From contig NZ_JAMFTH010000001.1 in NCBI RefSeq assembly GCF_024195295.1, positions 1,488,001 through 1,552,000 of the forward strand: a stretch of 64,000 bases of DNA, written 5' to 3'. Both the position numbers and the translations under genes were made by a program. This DNA comes from Gilvimarinus xylanilyticus (GTDB lineage Bacteria; Pseudomonadota; Gammaproteobacteria; Pseudomonadales; Cellvibrionaceae). Shown here piece after piece: positions 54,726 to 63,050 of this stretch. A model generated the notes under the pieces. It was not told where the DNA came from and did not search any database. It was given only the letters and a program-made list of their open reading frames with translations. The first letter of the stretch is position 1. Each line of letters begins with the position of its first letter.

Positions 54726-57700
54726 TTACTGACAAATCGAGCCGGTCACATTGGGTACTACAGCATTGCTGCCGCCTTTTTGTACCTGCATACCAAACTC
54801 TACGCTTTGCCCCGGCTGAATCTGGCTGTTCCAGCCCATGTCGCTGGCGCTGTAGGGCGAGCTGCCAGAAATAACCGCATTCCAGCTGTTGGTCATGGTA
54901 GAGCCATCGGTAAACTGCCAGTTCACATTCCAACCATTAATGACGCTGTCACCCTGGTTAGTGATGCGAATCAGGCCGATGTAACCACTGTTCCACTCGT
55001 TGCTGACCACAAACTCACACAGAGCGCCTTCGCCACCGCCGGTATTGCCCACAGTTACGGTGGTGGACGCGGTGTCGCTGTCGGTGCCATCGTCGGCGGT
55101 TAAGCTTACGGTGTAAGTACCCGCCTGAGCGTAGCTAACCGAGGCGGTGCTACCCTGAGCACTCTGACCATTGCCAAAGTCCCAGCTGAAGCTCAGCGCA
55201 TCGCCATCCGGGTCGGAAGAGCAGCTGGCGTCAAAGTCGACCGCCTCACCGGTATTTACCTCGGCATTGAGCGGGCTCAAACAGGCCACCGGGGCGGTAT
55301 TGGTCGGCTCGCTCACCGCATTCAGGGTGATAGACGAGCTGGCCCCGGTTTCCGCACCGCCATCATCCAAGGCGGTCAGGCTGATGGTAAAGCTGCCCTC
55401 AGCCGATGGCGCAGTCACCGTCACCATATTGCTGTCGGTAACGTCGGTCACTACCAGGTCATTAACACGTACCCTGACCCCGCTGGCGTTATCCAAGGCA
55501 AACTGCACCTGTACATCGCTGCCGGGGGTTACCTCGGCGCCGCTGGCCGGCGAAGTGATTGCCACTGACGGCACGGCTTCGGCCTCTACCGCAATAGACA
55601 CGGTAGCCGGGTCGGATTCGGCACCGGCGTTATCCGTAACACTGTAGGTAAACGAATCGCTGCCGCTAAAGCCCACATCGGGGGTGTAAACCAAATTCGC
55701 ACCCGAGCCGCTTAAGCTGCCATTAAGTGGCGCTTCAAGAATGTTATAGCTCTGCACGCTGCCGTCATCGTCACTGCCCTGCAGGGTAACGTCTACGGCC
55801 GTTTCAAACTCGGTGCTAACAGACACATCCGAGGCGCTGGGCACGCAGTTAACGCCGGTATCGCCGCCGCAGCCACCGCCGGGCTCTTCACCGCTGATCA
55901 ATCCTTCCGAGGTGTAAATCGGAATCACCGTAGAGGGGTGGCCGTATTGCTCTGAAGTATTTTGATAGGCCGGATCAAAGGACGGGTCGTTGCTGCTGTC
56001 CCACACGTTTTCATTGGTATTGGTGGGCAGAGACGCGCGGAACTGTACCTCACGGCGATGCGCCGACTGGCCGCCGGGGAAAATCATATCACCGGCAAAG
56101 CTGACTTCGGTGTAGTAAATATGATCCGCCGGATCACCCCAGCTTTGCAGCGGGCTGATGGAGGTCGCCTGCGAATAACCCGAGGTCATGGTGATATCGT
56201 CCACGGTATATCCGGCGACGTAGGCTTCGCTTAAATCGTAGAAATAGCGGAACGAGAAATCATCGCGCCCTTCGGCCGGGGTGGTGCTGCGGTTTTGCAG
56301 TACCGCGCGAATTTCCACATGACGCGGCCCCGAGCTGTTTACCTTCGCACCGATAATGTATTCATCGTCGCCGCGTTCCTCGCTGGGCGGGAACTGCGAA
56401 TCGGGCAAGGCGCTGCCGCCGTAATCGGCAAACATGGCCGCCGCCGCGCTGGTAAAGCCCGAGTTATAATCCACGGCCACCTCGTTCATGATGTAATCGC
56501 CGCGATCCTCCACATAATTAGTATCGGCATCGGGCCCGCCCACCACTGCGCCGTAAAGTACATGGCGCTGCTGCTCGGGCGTTTGCAAGCTGTCAGCCCA
56601 GCTGCCATGAGAGCCACGGTGATGAACGTTAGTGGGATAGTTATTGCCGTAACCCACCTGATAGCTACGGTTAGCGGGGTTCTCACCCAAAATATAATCG
56701 ATTTGTGTCACCGCAAAATCCTGGTAGCGGGACTTAAGCGGGTCGCTGCTGTCGAGTGAGTCCGCATAATACAAGGCCAGGTAGGCGATGTTGGCCGCGT
56801 AGCGATTAACCCCCCAACCCGAGCCATCAACCACCACAATTCCGCCCGGCGTGCGGTTGCCGTTACCGACACTCCAGTGGTCTAAGTAGCGCTGGGCATC
56901 AGTGTGAAAACGCTCTTCATCCAGCAGTGAAGCCAGCATCACGTAAACGCCATAGGCTTTGTCGTTCCAACCCAGTGACCAGGTGTAAACCGGCGTGGAG
57001 GATTGGTTCTCGGTGCCCATTTGATCGTAATAGGCCAGCGCTTTATCCAGGTAGGCATCGTCACCCGTAGCGCGCCACAGCCAGGCCGCCCCCCAAGCCA
57101 TTTCATCCCAGTACACTCCATAGGTAGAGTTATAAAACTGCTGCGCATCGGTAATGCAATTGGAGTAGGCGTTATCGACCCCGTCGCTACCGGTGGTTGC
57201 CTCGGCAAAGGCAAACAATTGTTCGGCGTGGGTTAACAGCTCGCTGGCGTAAGCCGAATCGGTGGGGCTAAATACCATGGACGACGACGCCATGGCGGCG
57301 GCTGTCTCGGCTGCCAAATCCGGGCCGGGGCAGTTCATATCAATTTTCATTGATACCCGGGAGTCGGGAATTTTATGGTGTACGACTTCCGCCGGACCCC
57401 AGAAGGTATGGTCTTGCCCGCCTACGCCTACCTGGCCATAAAGCACATTGGGCTCGGGGTGGGCGTTAATAAAATAATCGTTCACAAAGCGCAGGTTATT
57501 TAACAGGTGTTCCATCTGGCCAGAATTTTCATAGGCCTGGCGGTAATCCACCCCGCCCCACGCCAGTAACGTGGTAGTCGCAGCCATGGGGAAACCGAAT
57601 TTAACGTGGTCGCCCGCATCGAACCAACCACCGCGTAAATCCAGGCCTACGTCGTCGCCGTCGTTGGGGGTCGAATCGCCGCGCCAGGGCACACGATTCC

Positions 57701-57851
57701 ATTCGGGCAGTGGGCCCGCCTGTTGGGCTTCGTAAAAGTACAGAGATTTTTGCAGCGCTTCGCCGTAATTTTGTTGTTGGGCACTAGCTGATGCTGACAT
57801 CAGCACACCGGCGGCGCACGCACCTAAGGTTATAAGTTTTATCCGTTGCAA
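54726..57851 (-). CDS. Secreted GH9 endoglucanase with CBM3-like, cadherin/PKD and CBM2 modules
   Basis: Hydrolyses beta-1,4-glucan (cellulose) outside the cell. After a signal peptide come the GH9 catalytic domain (DLRGGWFDAGDHVKFGFP with the base Asp; NEVAVDYNSGF with the acid Glu), a CBM3c-like module, a cadherin-like/Ig-like segment, a PKD domain (SDPDGDALSFSWDFGNGQ) and a C-terminal CBM2 (residues about 930-1041) with surface Trp. I choose a TTG start at 57851 because GGAGG lies 8 bases before it and the signal peptide MQRIKLITLGACAAGVLMSA begins there. ATG codons at 57866 and 57938 have no ribosome-binding site. It is 125 bp downstream of the LPMO gene. Confidence 0.92.
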   Translation of the reverse strand: MQRIKLITLGACAAGVLMSASASAQQQNYGEALQKSLYFYEAQQAGPLPEWNRVPWRGDSTPNDGDDVGLDLRGGWFDAGDHVKFGFPMAATTTLLAWGGVDYRQAYENSGQMEHLLNNLRFVNDYFINAHPEPNVLYGQVGVGGQDHTFWGPAEVVHHKIPDSRVSMKIDMNCPGPDLAAETAAAMASSSMVFSPTDSAYASELLTHAEQLFAFAEATTGSDGVDNAYSNCITDAQQFYNSTYGVYWDEMAWGAAWLWRATGDDAYLDKALAYYDQMGTENQSSTPVYTWSLGWNDKAYGVYVMLASLLDEERFHTDAQRYLDHWSVGNGNRTPGGIVVVDGSGWGVNRYAANIAYLALYYADSLDSSDPLKSRYQDFAVTQIDYILGENPANRSYQVGYGNNYPTNVHHRGSHGSWADSLQTPEQQRHVLYGAVVGGPDADTNYVEDRGDYIMNEVAVDYNSGFTSAAAAMFADYGGSALPDSQFPPSEERGDDEYIIGAKVNSSGPRHVEIRAVLQNRSTTPAEGRDDFSFRYFYDLSEAYVAGYTVDDITMTSGYSQATSISPLQSWGDPADHIYYTEVSFAGDMIFPGGQSAHRREVQFRASLPTNTNENVWDSSNDPSFDPAYQNTSEQYGHPSTVIPIYTSEGLISGEEPGGGCGGDTGVNCVPSASDVSVSTEFETAVDVTLQGSDDDGSVQSYNILEAPLNGSLSGSGANLVYTPDVGFSGSDSFTYSVTDNAGAESDPATVSIAVEAEAVPSVAITSPASGAEVTPGSDVQVQFALDNASGVRVRVNDLVVTDVTDSNMVTVTAPSAEGSFTISLTALDDGGAETGASSSITLNAVSEPTNTAPVACLSPLNAEVNTGEAVDFDASCSSDPDGDALSFSWDFGNGQSAQGSTASVSYAQAGTYTVSLTADDGTDSDTASTTVTVGNTGGGEGALCEFVVSNEWNSGYIGLIRITNQGDSVINGWNVNWQFTDGSTMTNSWNAVISGSSPYSASDMGWNSQIQPGQSVEFGMQVQKGGSNAVVPNVTGSICQ

Positions 57852-57942
57852 GGTGGAATCCTCCATTATGGATTTTGGTCTCTCGAAGATTGTTATTGTG
57901 ATTACAGCCATTTCCCACTGTTTTAAAGAAGCGGGCAAACCA

Positions 57943-57965
57943 AACGGGCGCCTTAAGCGCCCGTT
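57943..57965 (-). terminator. Stem-loop after the LPMO gene
   Basis: A perfect 9-bp stem (AACGGGCGC / GCGCCCGTT) with a 5-nt loop begins 11 bp past the LPMO stop, with a short TTTGGTTT tail on the minus strand. A likely terminator or attenuator before the GH9 gene. Confidence 0.6.
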
Positions 57966-57976
57966 GGAATACTTAC

Positions 57977-59815
57977 TTAGTCACAGATATCGCCGGTCAC
58001 CTGAACCTCGCCGGGCGATCCATTGGCCTGGAAGCCAAAGGTAATCGACTGCCCAGCGGCGATGGTTTGGTTATATCCCGCGGCCGATGCCTGGTAAGGG
58101 TTGTTACCGGTAATATCCGCCGACCAGCTGTTGGTAATGGCAACGTTTTGGTCGTACTCCCACTGCACATTCCAACCATTAATATCAGTGTCGCTATCGT
58201 TAGTAATTGTCACTTCACCAATAAATCCGTTGCCCCACGAGTTGCTAACGGTATGCGCACAATTAGCGCTGGCGGGAACCGAAGAGCTGGAGCTGCTGGA
58301 AACCGAAGAACTACTGGAAGAAGAACTGGAGCTGGAAGCATTGCCTTCGACCACACCGAAAGGCTCGGGCTGAGAGTTACAAGTGGTTACCGATACACAG
58401 CTGGCGCCATTCTCATAACCCCAACCGCTTTGCGTATCTTCACACAAAGGCGTTTCGGTCCCATACCAGTTACAGTAGCTGCCCGTGGGGGTAGACGATG
58501 AAGATGAGGATGACGACGAACCACTGTCTACCACTACAAAGGCACTGACATACTGCGTTGGCGCCTGGGCGTAGACACGGTTTTCAGTAGCACTTGCTAC
58601 GGGCGCTACATCACCGTCGCTGTCCACCACGCCAATGCGAACGTCGGTATTGAGCTCGTTAACCGCTTCGGCTAATGCCAGTGTCCACGCGCTTGCTGCA
58701 GCGCTTTCTTGGCTTAACACCACGGCATTGTCCGGCAGGTAAACATCGGTACCGCCCTCGGTTACCAGGCGAAGCTGTACGGTATCACCGGCATTTAAGG
58801 TTTGCGCCGTATCGGTTAATGCACCAAGACTGTCCCAGTTAGAGGCTGCCTCGGGCAAGTGATCAATTGTCACCGAAGTAATACTGCTGCTGTCGGCGTT
58901 GCTTGCCTCTAGCGAGACAGTGACGGTTTGCTCGCTGTCGGTGTCACTCAGGGTTAGTACGGTGTCCACACCTGTACTGTCACTCAGGCTATAGGCCGCG
59001 CTTTGCGGCGACACACTCCACTGATAGCTAAGATCATCACCTTGCGAGTTAGCCGCACTCAGCGACACTTGCCCGGCACCGGTGACGGTGGAAACCTCAG
59101 GAGACATCTGAATATCCGCTACCACCGGAACCGGTCCGCCACCGCCGTTAAACTCCACATCAATACAGCCGTGGAAACGCTCGTAGGTAAAATAATTGCG
59201 CCCCCACTCGCCGTAGATTACATGGCGGCCATCGCGCTCGGGCACGGTACAGGTGGTGTGAAACAGTGAGTTGCCTTTATCGGGAACCACCAGTGGATTA
59301 GCGTTGGGATTGGAATCGTCGTACTCCAGTACGCAGAAGGCCTCGCTTTCGAAGTCATCCCAGCTCAGCGCCTCGCCCACGGTATACTGAAAACCCGGCT
59401 TGGTAATCCAGTAGCGGAACTCTTCGGTGTCATCATAGTGCGGCCCCCAGGAGATGTTCCAGGTAATAGTCTGCTCCCCGGCACTCATGGGGTTGGTAGG
59501 CCAATCAATGGGTTTATCCCAAGGGGTGGCACCACCGCTCCAGGTTTCACTGTCAAAACCACACACGTTATCCGGCAAGGGCTCGACCCCGGCGCGACCT
59601 ACGTCGTGGGTCAGCACGCTCATAAACTGGTAGCCGCCGTTAAAATCGTCGGCAAAGGCTTCGGCGCACGCCGTACCCGGCTGCGCCTGATCGGGCTTGG
59701 TCACCGCGCCGCAGGTCCAGTTGCGGGCAGCGGGTTCAGACATCAAACCGTGAGAATAAACATTGGCCGAGGCCAACAAAGCGAGAGAACTGCAAAGCAT
59801 TAATGACTTACGCAT
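57977..59815 (-). CDS. Secreted AA10 lytic polysaccharide monooxygenase with CBM10 and CBM2
   Basis: A copper enzyme that oxidatively breaks crystalline cellulose or chitin, helping hydrolases such as the adjacent GH9. After the signal peptide (1-21) the mature chain begins with copper-ligand H22 (HGLMSEPAARNW); the second ligand is H126 (WGPHYDD). The AA10 domain ends near residue 226, then come Ig-like regions, a polyserine linker, a CBM10 (CNWYGTETPLCEDTQSGWGYENG), another polyserine linker and a C-terminal CBM2 (CAHTVSNSWGNGFIGEV). Polyserine linkers are typical of Cellvibrionaceae enzymes. Its own promoter should lie in the 480-bp gap upstream. Confidence 0.93.
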   Translation of the reverse strand: MRKSLMLCSSLALLASANVYSHGLMSEPAARNWTCGAVTKPDQAQPGTACAEAFADDFNGGYQFMSVLTHDVGRAGVEPLPDNVCGFDSETWSGGATPWDKPIDWPTNPMSAGEQTITWNISWGPHYDDTEEFRYWITKPGFQYTVGEALSWDDFESEAFCVLEYDDSNPNANPLVVPDKGNSLFHTTCTVPERDGRHVIYGEWGRNYFTYERFHGCIDVEFNGGGGPVPVVADIQMSPEVSTVTGAGQVSLSAANSQGDDLSYQWSVSPQSAAYSLSDSTGVDTVLTLSDTDSEQTVTVSLEASNADSSSITSVTIDHLPEAASNWDSLGALTDTAQTLNAGDTVQLRLVTEGGTDVYLPDNAVVLSQESAAASAWTLALAEAVNELNTDVRIGVVDSDGDVAPVASATENRVYAQAPTQYVSAFVVVDSGSSSSSSSSSTPTGSYCNWYGTETPLCEDTQSGWGYENGASCVSVTTCNSQPEPFGVVEGNASSSSSSSSSSSVSSSSSSSVPASANCAHTVSNSWGNGFIGEVTITNDSDTDINGWNVQWEYDQNVAITNSWSADITGNNPYQASAAGYNQTIAAGQSITFGFQANGSPGEVQVTGDICD

Positions 59816-60298
59816 ACATGGGCTCCAAAACGATTATTGTTTAACAGCGCGATTTACTTTTTATGGGCTGTAAATTCACGCCGACTTTATGACTTACTCG
59901 TTAATGGTTTTCTGCCGCCGCCGCGAACCATTCACAGCAGGGCATCAATCGCCGTTTATTGAGAGCTTTTGCAGAGGGAAAATCAATTTTTACCTAAGAA
60001 TTTTGAGAACCTTACCTCAGGCAAAGCGGATTTTGGCTTGAGATTCATTAATGTTTTTTACGCGACAAGGTGTGTTATTTAATTGTTATCGCTATCGGAA
60101 TATTTGACAGAACTTTTCTTAATGACAGGAGAAATAGTGGCCGTTAACCCTGCAAGAAAAATCGCTAATGTTATCGATAAAATTCACACTGAGAAACGCG
60201 ATTGGTTCACGCAGATCATCGATTCAGATTAAGCCGAACACTTAAGACTTATCGGGAATATGCTAAAAACAAAAACACCAATTTAAATACGCACCGCA
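59816..60298. other. AT-rich gap upstream of the LPMO gene
   Basis: About 480 bp between the LPMO and the RsuA-type gene. It must contain the LPMO promoter. The only open frame of note is the 36-codon one at 60122; no RNA gene or repeat was recognised. Confidence 0.4.
60122..60232 (+). CDS. Possible small protein of 36 residues
   Basis: The frame MTGEIVAVNPARKIANVIDKIHTEKRDWFTQIIDSD ends at TAA. A GTG at codon 6 follows GGAG and could be the start instead. The composition is protein-like and amphipathic, but there is no family I recognise, and it may be a fragment. TTGACA at 60104 lies too close to serve the ATG. Confidence 0.25.
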   Translation: MTGEIVAVNPARKIANVIDKIHTEKRDWFTQIIDSD

Positions 60299-61000
60299 TC
60301 AGACAAGCGTCGCTTCTTCTTTTTTAAGTGCACGCCACTCACCCGGAACCAGCTTGTCTAACTTGAATGGGCCTACGCTATCGCGATGCAATGCCAACAC
60401 CTGATTGTCGAAAAATCCAAACATGCGCTTTACCTGATGGTACTTTCCCTCGACCAAGGTAAGCCTTGCAGTGTAATCGGTTAATATCTCTAAGTGAGCG
60501 GGCTGGGTGGTAATATCTTCATAAGCAAAATAAATACCCGCCTTAAATGCAGCAACATACTGCTCGGTTAACGGCTCCGCGAGCGTGACTTTGTAGGTTT
60601 TAGAGAGCTTCGTTTGCGGCAGGCTAATACGACGAGACCAAGCGCCGTCATTGGTCAGTAACATCAGCCCCGTGGTGTTAAAATCCAGCCGCCCGACGAT
60701 ATGAAAATCGGTTTTTTGCGGGTGGTCAATAAAATCCATCACGGTCCGGTGTTGATCATCCCAAGTGGCACTGGCAACACCCTTGGGTTTGTTCAACATC
60801 AAGTAAACAGGCTGCTTATCGTTTAGACAAACACCATCTAACACCACATGGGAAAACTGCGTGACCCGCTGACTGATAGAATCCGCTACCGCATCATCCA
60901 CCCATATCCTTTTTTGCGCCAGCAACAACCGAACATCCGAGCGCGAATGCACGCTACGCTGACTGATAAAGCGATCCAGACGATGAGAGGTAGATTTCAT
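60299..61000 (-). CDS. rsuA: 16S rRNA pseudouridine synthase, RsuA family
   Basis: Makes pseudouridine in rRNA. The 233-residue product has an S4 RNA-binding domain at the N-terminus (LDRFISQRSVHSRSDVRLLLAQKRIWVDD) and the catalytic motif GRLDFNTTGLMLLTNDG (Asp), with KYHQVKRMF downstream. RsuA for position 516 of 16S rRNA is the best match, although RluE/RluF-type relatives are close. Confidence 0.85.
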   Translation of the reverse strand: MKSTSHRLDRFISQRSVHSRSDVRLLLAQKRIWVDDAVADSISQRVTQFSHVVLDGVCLNDKQPVYLMLNKPKGVASATWDDQHRTVMDFIDHPQKTDFHIVGRLDFNTTGLMLLTNDGAWSRRISLPQTKLSKTYKVTLAEPLTEQYVAAFKAGIYFAYEDITTQPAHLEILTDYTARLTLVEGKYHQVKRMFGFFDNQVLALHRDSVGPFKLDKLVPGEWRALKKEEATLV

Positions 61001-61062
61001 AAGCGATTTATGGGCGGCCGAACATCAGTTTCAACGCCCGCCGCATTCGGACAGGGGCCAGA

Positions 61063-61281
61063 TCAGGCAAAAGTGGAAAGGTATAACTGCTCAACCTTCT
61101 CCCGGGCCCAGGGCGTTTTGCGCAAAAACTTAAGCGAAGACTTTATCGATGGGTCGTTTTTAAAGCAGTTAACGTTAATTCGCTCAGACAAACCACCCCA
61201 GCCGTAGTGATCAACCAGCTGGGTGAGAATAGTCTGCAAGGTAATGCCGTGCAGGGGATTATTGGGCTGCGCCTGACTCAT
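61063..61281 (-). CDS. DUF2132 (VF530-type) DNA-binding-like protein
   Basis: A 72-residue protein with the VF530 pattern: [60 protein letters not shown]. The structure of this family is helical with possible DNA binding; the function is not established. It lies 12 bp downstream of the DUF3010 gene and is probably co-transcribed. Confidence 0.88.
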   Translation of the reverse strand: MSQAQPNNPLHGITLQTILTQLVDHYGWGGLSERINVNCFKNDPSIKSSLKFLRKTPWAREKVEQLYLSTFA

Positions 61282-61293
61282 AGCGAATACTCG

Positions 61294-61719
61294 TTAGGCT
61301 GACATATGCGAGGCATAAGCCACCATAAACGCCGACTCTTGAAATACTTTAAGTCCGGTCTCGGAGAACGGAATGGCTAAGGGGTTTTCCGCCACCACCT
61401 GCTTAATCTCGCCCGGCGACATCAGGTTTACTTCAAGTGCATCCAGCAGCTGAATCGCCGCCTCCAGCTTAAAGCTGACCGCCCCACCGGCAAACTTACC
61501 CTTGGTCATCCGCTCGCGAATAACCACCTTGCCGACCTGGTAATCCTCCATCAGCTTGGCAAAGGTGGTCTGAAACTTCTGTAAATCGTCTCGGCTGTGG
61601 CCCTTAGGCACGCTTAACTTGCGAACCCGGCACTCGGGTATCGTAAACTGCCCTGCCTCTAACTCCAGCAGACACACAACGGCATCATTGCCGGTTAATT
61701 CAACGCCACAAATTCTCAT
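61294..61719 (-). CDS. DUF3010 protein
   Basis: A 141-residue protein with a RNase H-like beginning (MRICGVELTGNDAVVCLLE) and KVVIRERMTKGKFAGGAVSFKLEAAIQLL, matching DUF3010. The function is unknown; a RNase H-like nuclease fold is possible. The VF530-type gene follows. Confidence 0.85.
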   Translation of the reverse strand: MRICGVELTGNDAVVCLLELEAGQFTIPECRVRKLSVPKGHSRDDLQKFQTTFAKLMEDYQVGKVVIRERMTKGKFAGGAVSFKLEAAIQLLDALEVNLMSPGEIKQVVAENPLAIPFSETGLKVFQESAFMVAYASHMSA

Positions 61720-61794
61720 TAGGGTACCCTATCTCCCGTAAATTCGGCGCCATTATATACCCCTTGGGCTCGATGTGTGATCAAGCGAACTCGG

Positions 61795-62913
61795 TTAATT
61801 CTCCGACAAAGGGCAAGCGCCCTCGTCGCCCTGCTCTGTTTCTAAAAAGCTCAACATGCGCTGATTAACGCTACGGGCGGCATCCACGTTCACAAAGTGG
61901 CCAGCATTGGCGACAACAGCCGCTCTCACACAGGGTAACACCTCTCGCGCCCGCTCAAGACTCTCGGGGGAATTAATAATATCCTGCTCACCAATCAGTA
62001 CCAGCATGGGCATGGTCAGTTCGGCTAGGCGCTTATCCTCAAAGGGCTGCATCTCGGTTAGCAATTCCGGAACTGATTGATTCTCCACGGAATAGCGGTA
62101 AAACTGATCAATATACAAGGGGTCGATTTTATCGACATTGGTGGACATGGTTTGCAGCGTTTCTTTTACCTCACTTTCCTCGGGGTCTAAAGCAAAGGCC
62201 AGGTTCTTAAGAACATCAGCGCCGGGCATAACCCAGCCAAAAGTCTGCGCCGGGCTCAGCAACACCAAATGACTTACCCGGTTGGGCTCTCGCAGCGCAA
62301 TTTGCGTCGCAAACCAACCTCCTTGCGATGCCCCCACCAGCGCAAACCGCTCAAGCTTAAGCGCCGTAAATACCTCGCCGTACCATTTTAATACCGGCTC
62401 TAACTCATCCAGCCCCTCTTTGGGCTTGGATTTACCATGCCCCAAAATGTAATCCACCGCGTAAACGCGATAATCTCGCGCAAGCTCGGAAGCATTGGGG
62501 TACCACATGGTCGAGTTGGTATTCATCCCATGCAACAACACCACCGGATACCCATCCTCGGGCCCGGAAACCACCACCTGCGCCGCCCCGTAAGACGTGG
62601 GCACCTGAAGCTCTTGATAATCTTCGCCCCATAAGGTGAGTGCACGGTTATACAGCTGCTCGGTCGTTAATGACTCGGTCGCTTGCGCCACAAGCTCTCT
62701 GGATTGTTCGTAATTTACCTCTGTAGCGAAAGATTCACTCGCCTTTTGGTGTGGCGAATTGGAATCGCAAGCCGATAGCAGACCAAACAGCCCCACATAA
62801 ATGGCAAATCGACGTAACCGCCACCCCAAAGAATCAAGCCCCACGGCAGGAACATTTATATAAGTCATGCTTAGTAAACGATTCAATTTACAATTCGCCC
62901 TCAAACAACTCAT
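61795..62913 (-). CDS. Lipoprotein alpha/beta hydrolase
   Basis: A serine hydrolase of up to 372 residues. It has an oxyanion-hole motif LLHGMN, nucleophile elbow GASQGG, and a C-terminal histidine in NAGHFVN with an acid near EQDIIN. A lipobox (LLSACDS) about residue 49 implies membrane anchoring, though from the first ATG the signal is unusually long. An ATG at 62868 gives a shorter leader; neither start has a good ribosome-binding site. The substrate is unknown. Confidence 0.8.
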   Translation of the reverse strand: MSCLRANCKLNRLLSMTYINVPAVGLDSLGWRLRRFAIYVGLFGLLSACDSNSPHQKASESFATEVNYEQSRELVAQATESLTTEQLYNRALTLWGEDYQELQVPTSYGAAQVVVSGPEDGYPVVLLHGMNTNSTMWYPNASELARDYRVYAVDYILGHGKSKPKEGLDELEPVLKWYGEVFTALKLERFALVGASQGGWFATQIALREPNRVSHLVLLSPAQTFGWVMPGADVLKNLAFALDPEESEVKETLQTMSTNVDKIDPLYIDQFYRYSVENQSVPELLTEMQPFEDKRLAELTMPMLVLIGEQDIINSPESLERAREVLPCVRAAVVANAGHFVNVDAARSVNQRMLSFLETEQGDEGACPLSEN

Positions 62914-62951
62914 TCAGAAAATATTCGTACGATGGTGCGGCAATATCGGTT

Positions 62952-63050
62952 GCTGAACGCCTGAGCTCAGCTGCGTTTGAGGCGGCAGGTGCTTTTGCGA
63001 TAGCAAAAGCGGCTGGCGGGTCAAACGTCAGCTGCAGCGATTTGTTAGGC
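62952..63050 (-). other. attC-like recombination site (integron cassette type)
   Basis: A 99-bp imperfect palindrome. On the plus strand it ends with GTTAGGC, a perfect GTTRRRY site, and begins with GCTGAAC, one mismatch from RYYYAAC. Inner arms pair as CAGCTGCGTTTGA with TCAAACGTCAGCTG, leaving one extrahelical base, and the centre holds a GCTTTTGC-GATA-GCAAAAGC hairpin. This is the layout of integron attC sites. The stop codon of the HEPN gene lies inside the GCCTAAC box, exactly as in gene cassettes. Confidence 0.7.

Noticed and set aside
58290-58510. Serine-codon repeats in the LPMO gene as a DNA repeat element
   Set aside because: They encode polyserine linkers between protein modules and need no separate explanation.
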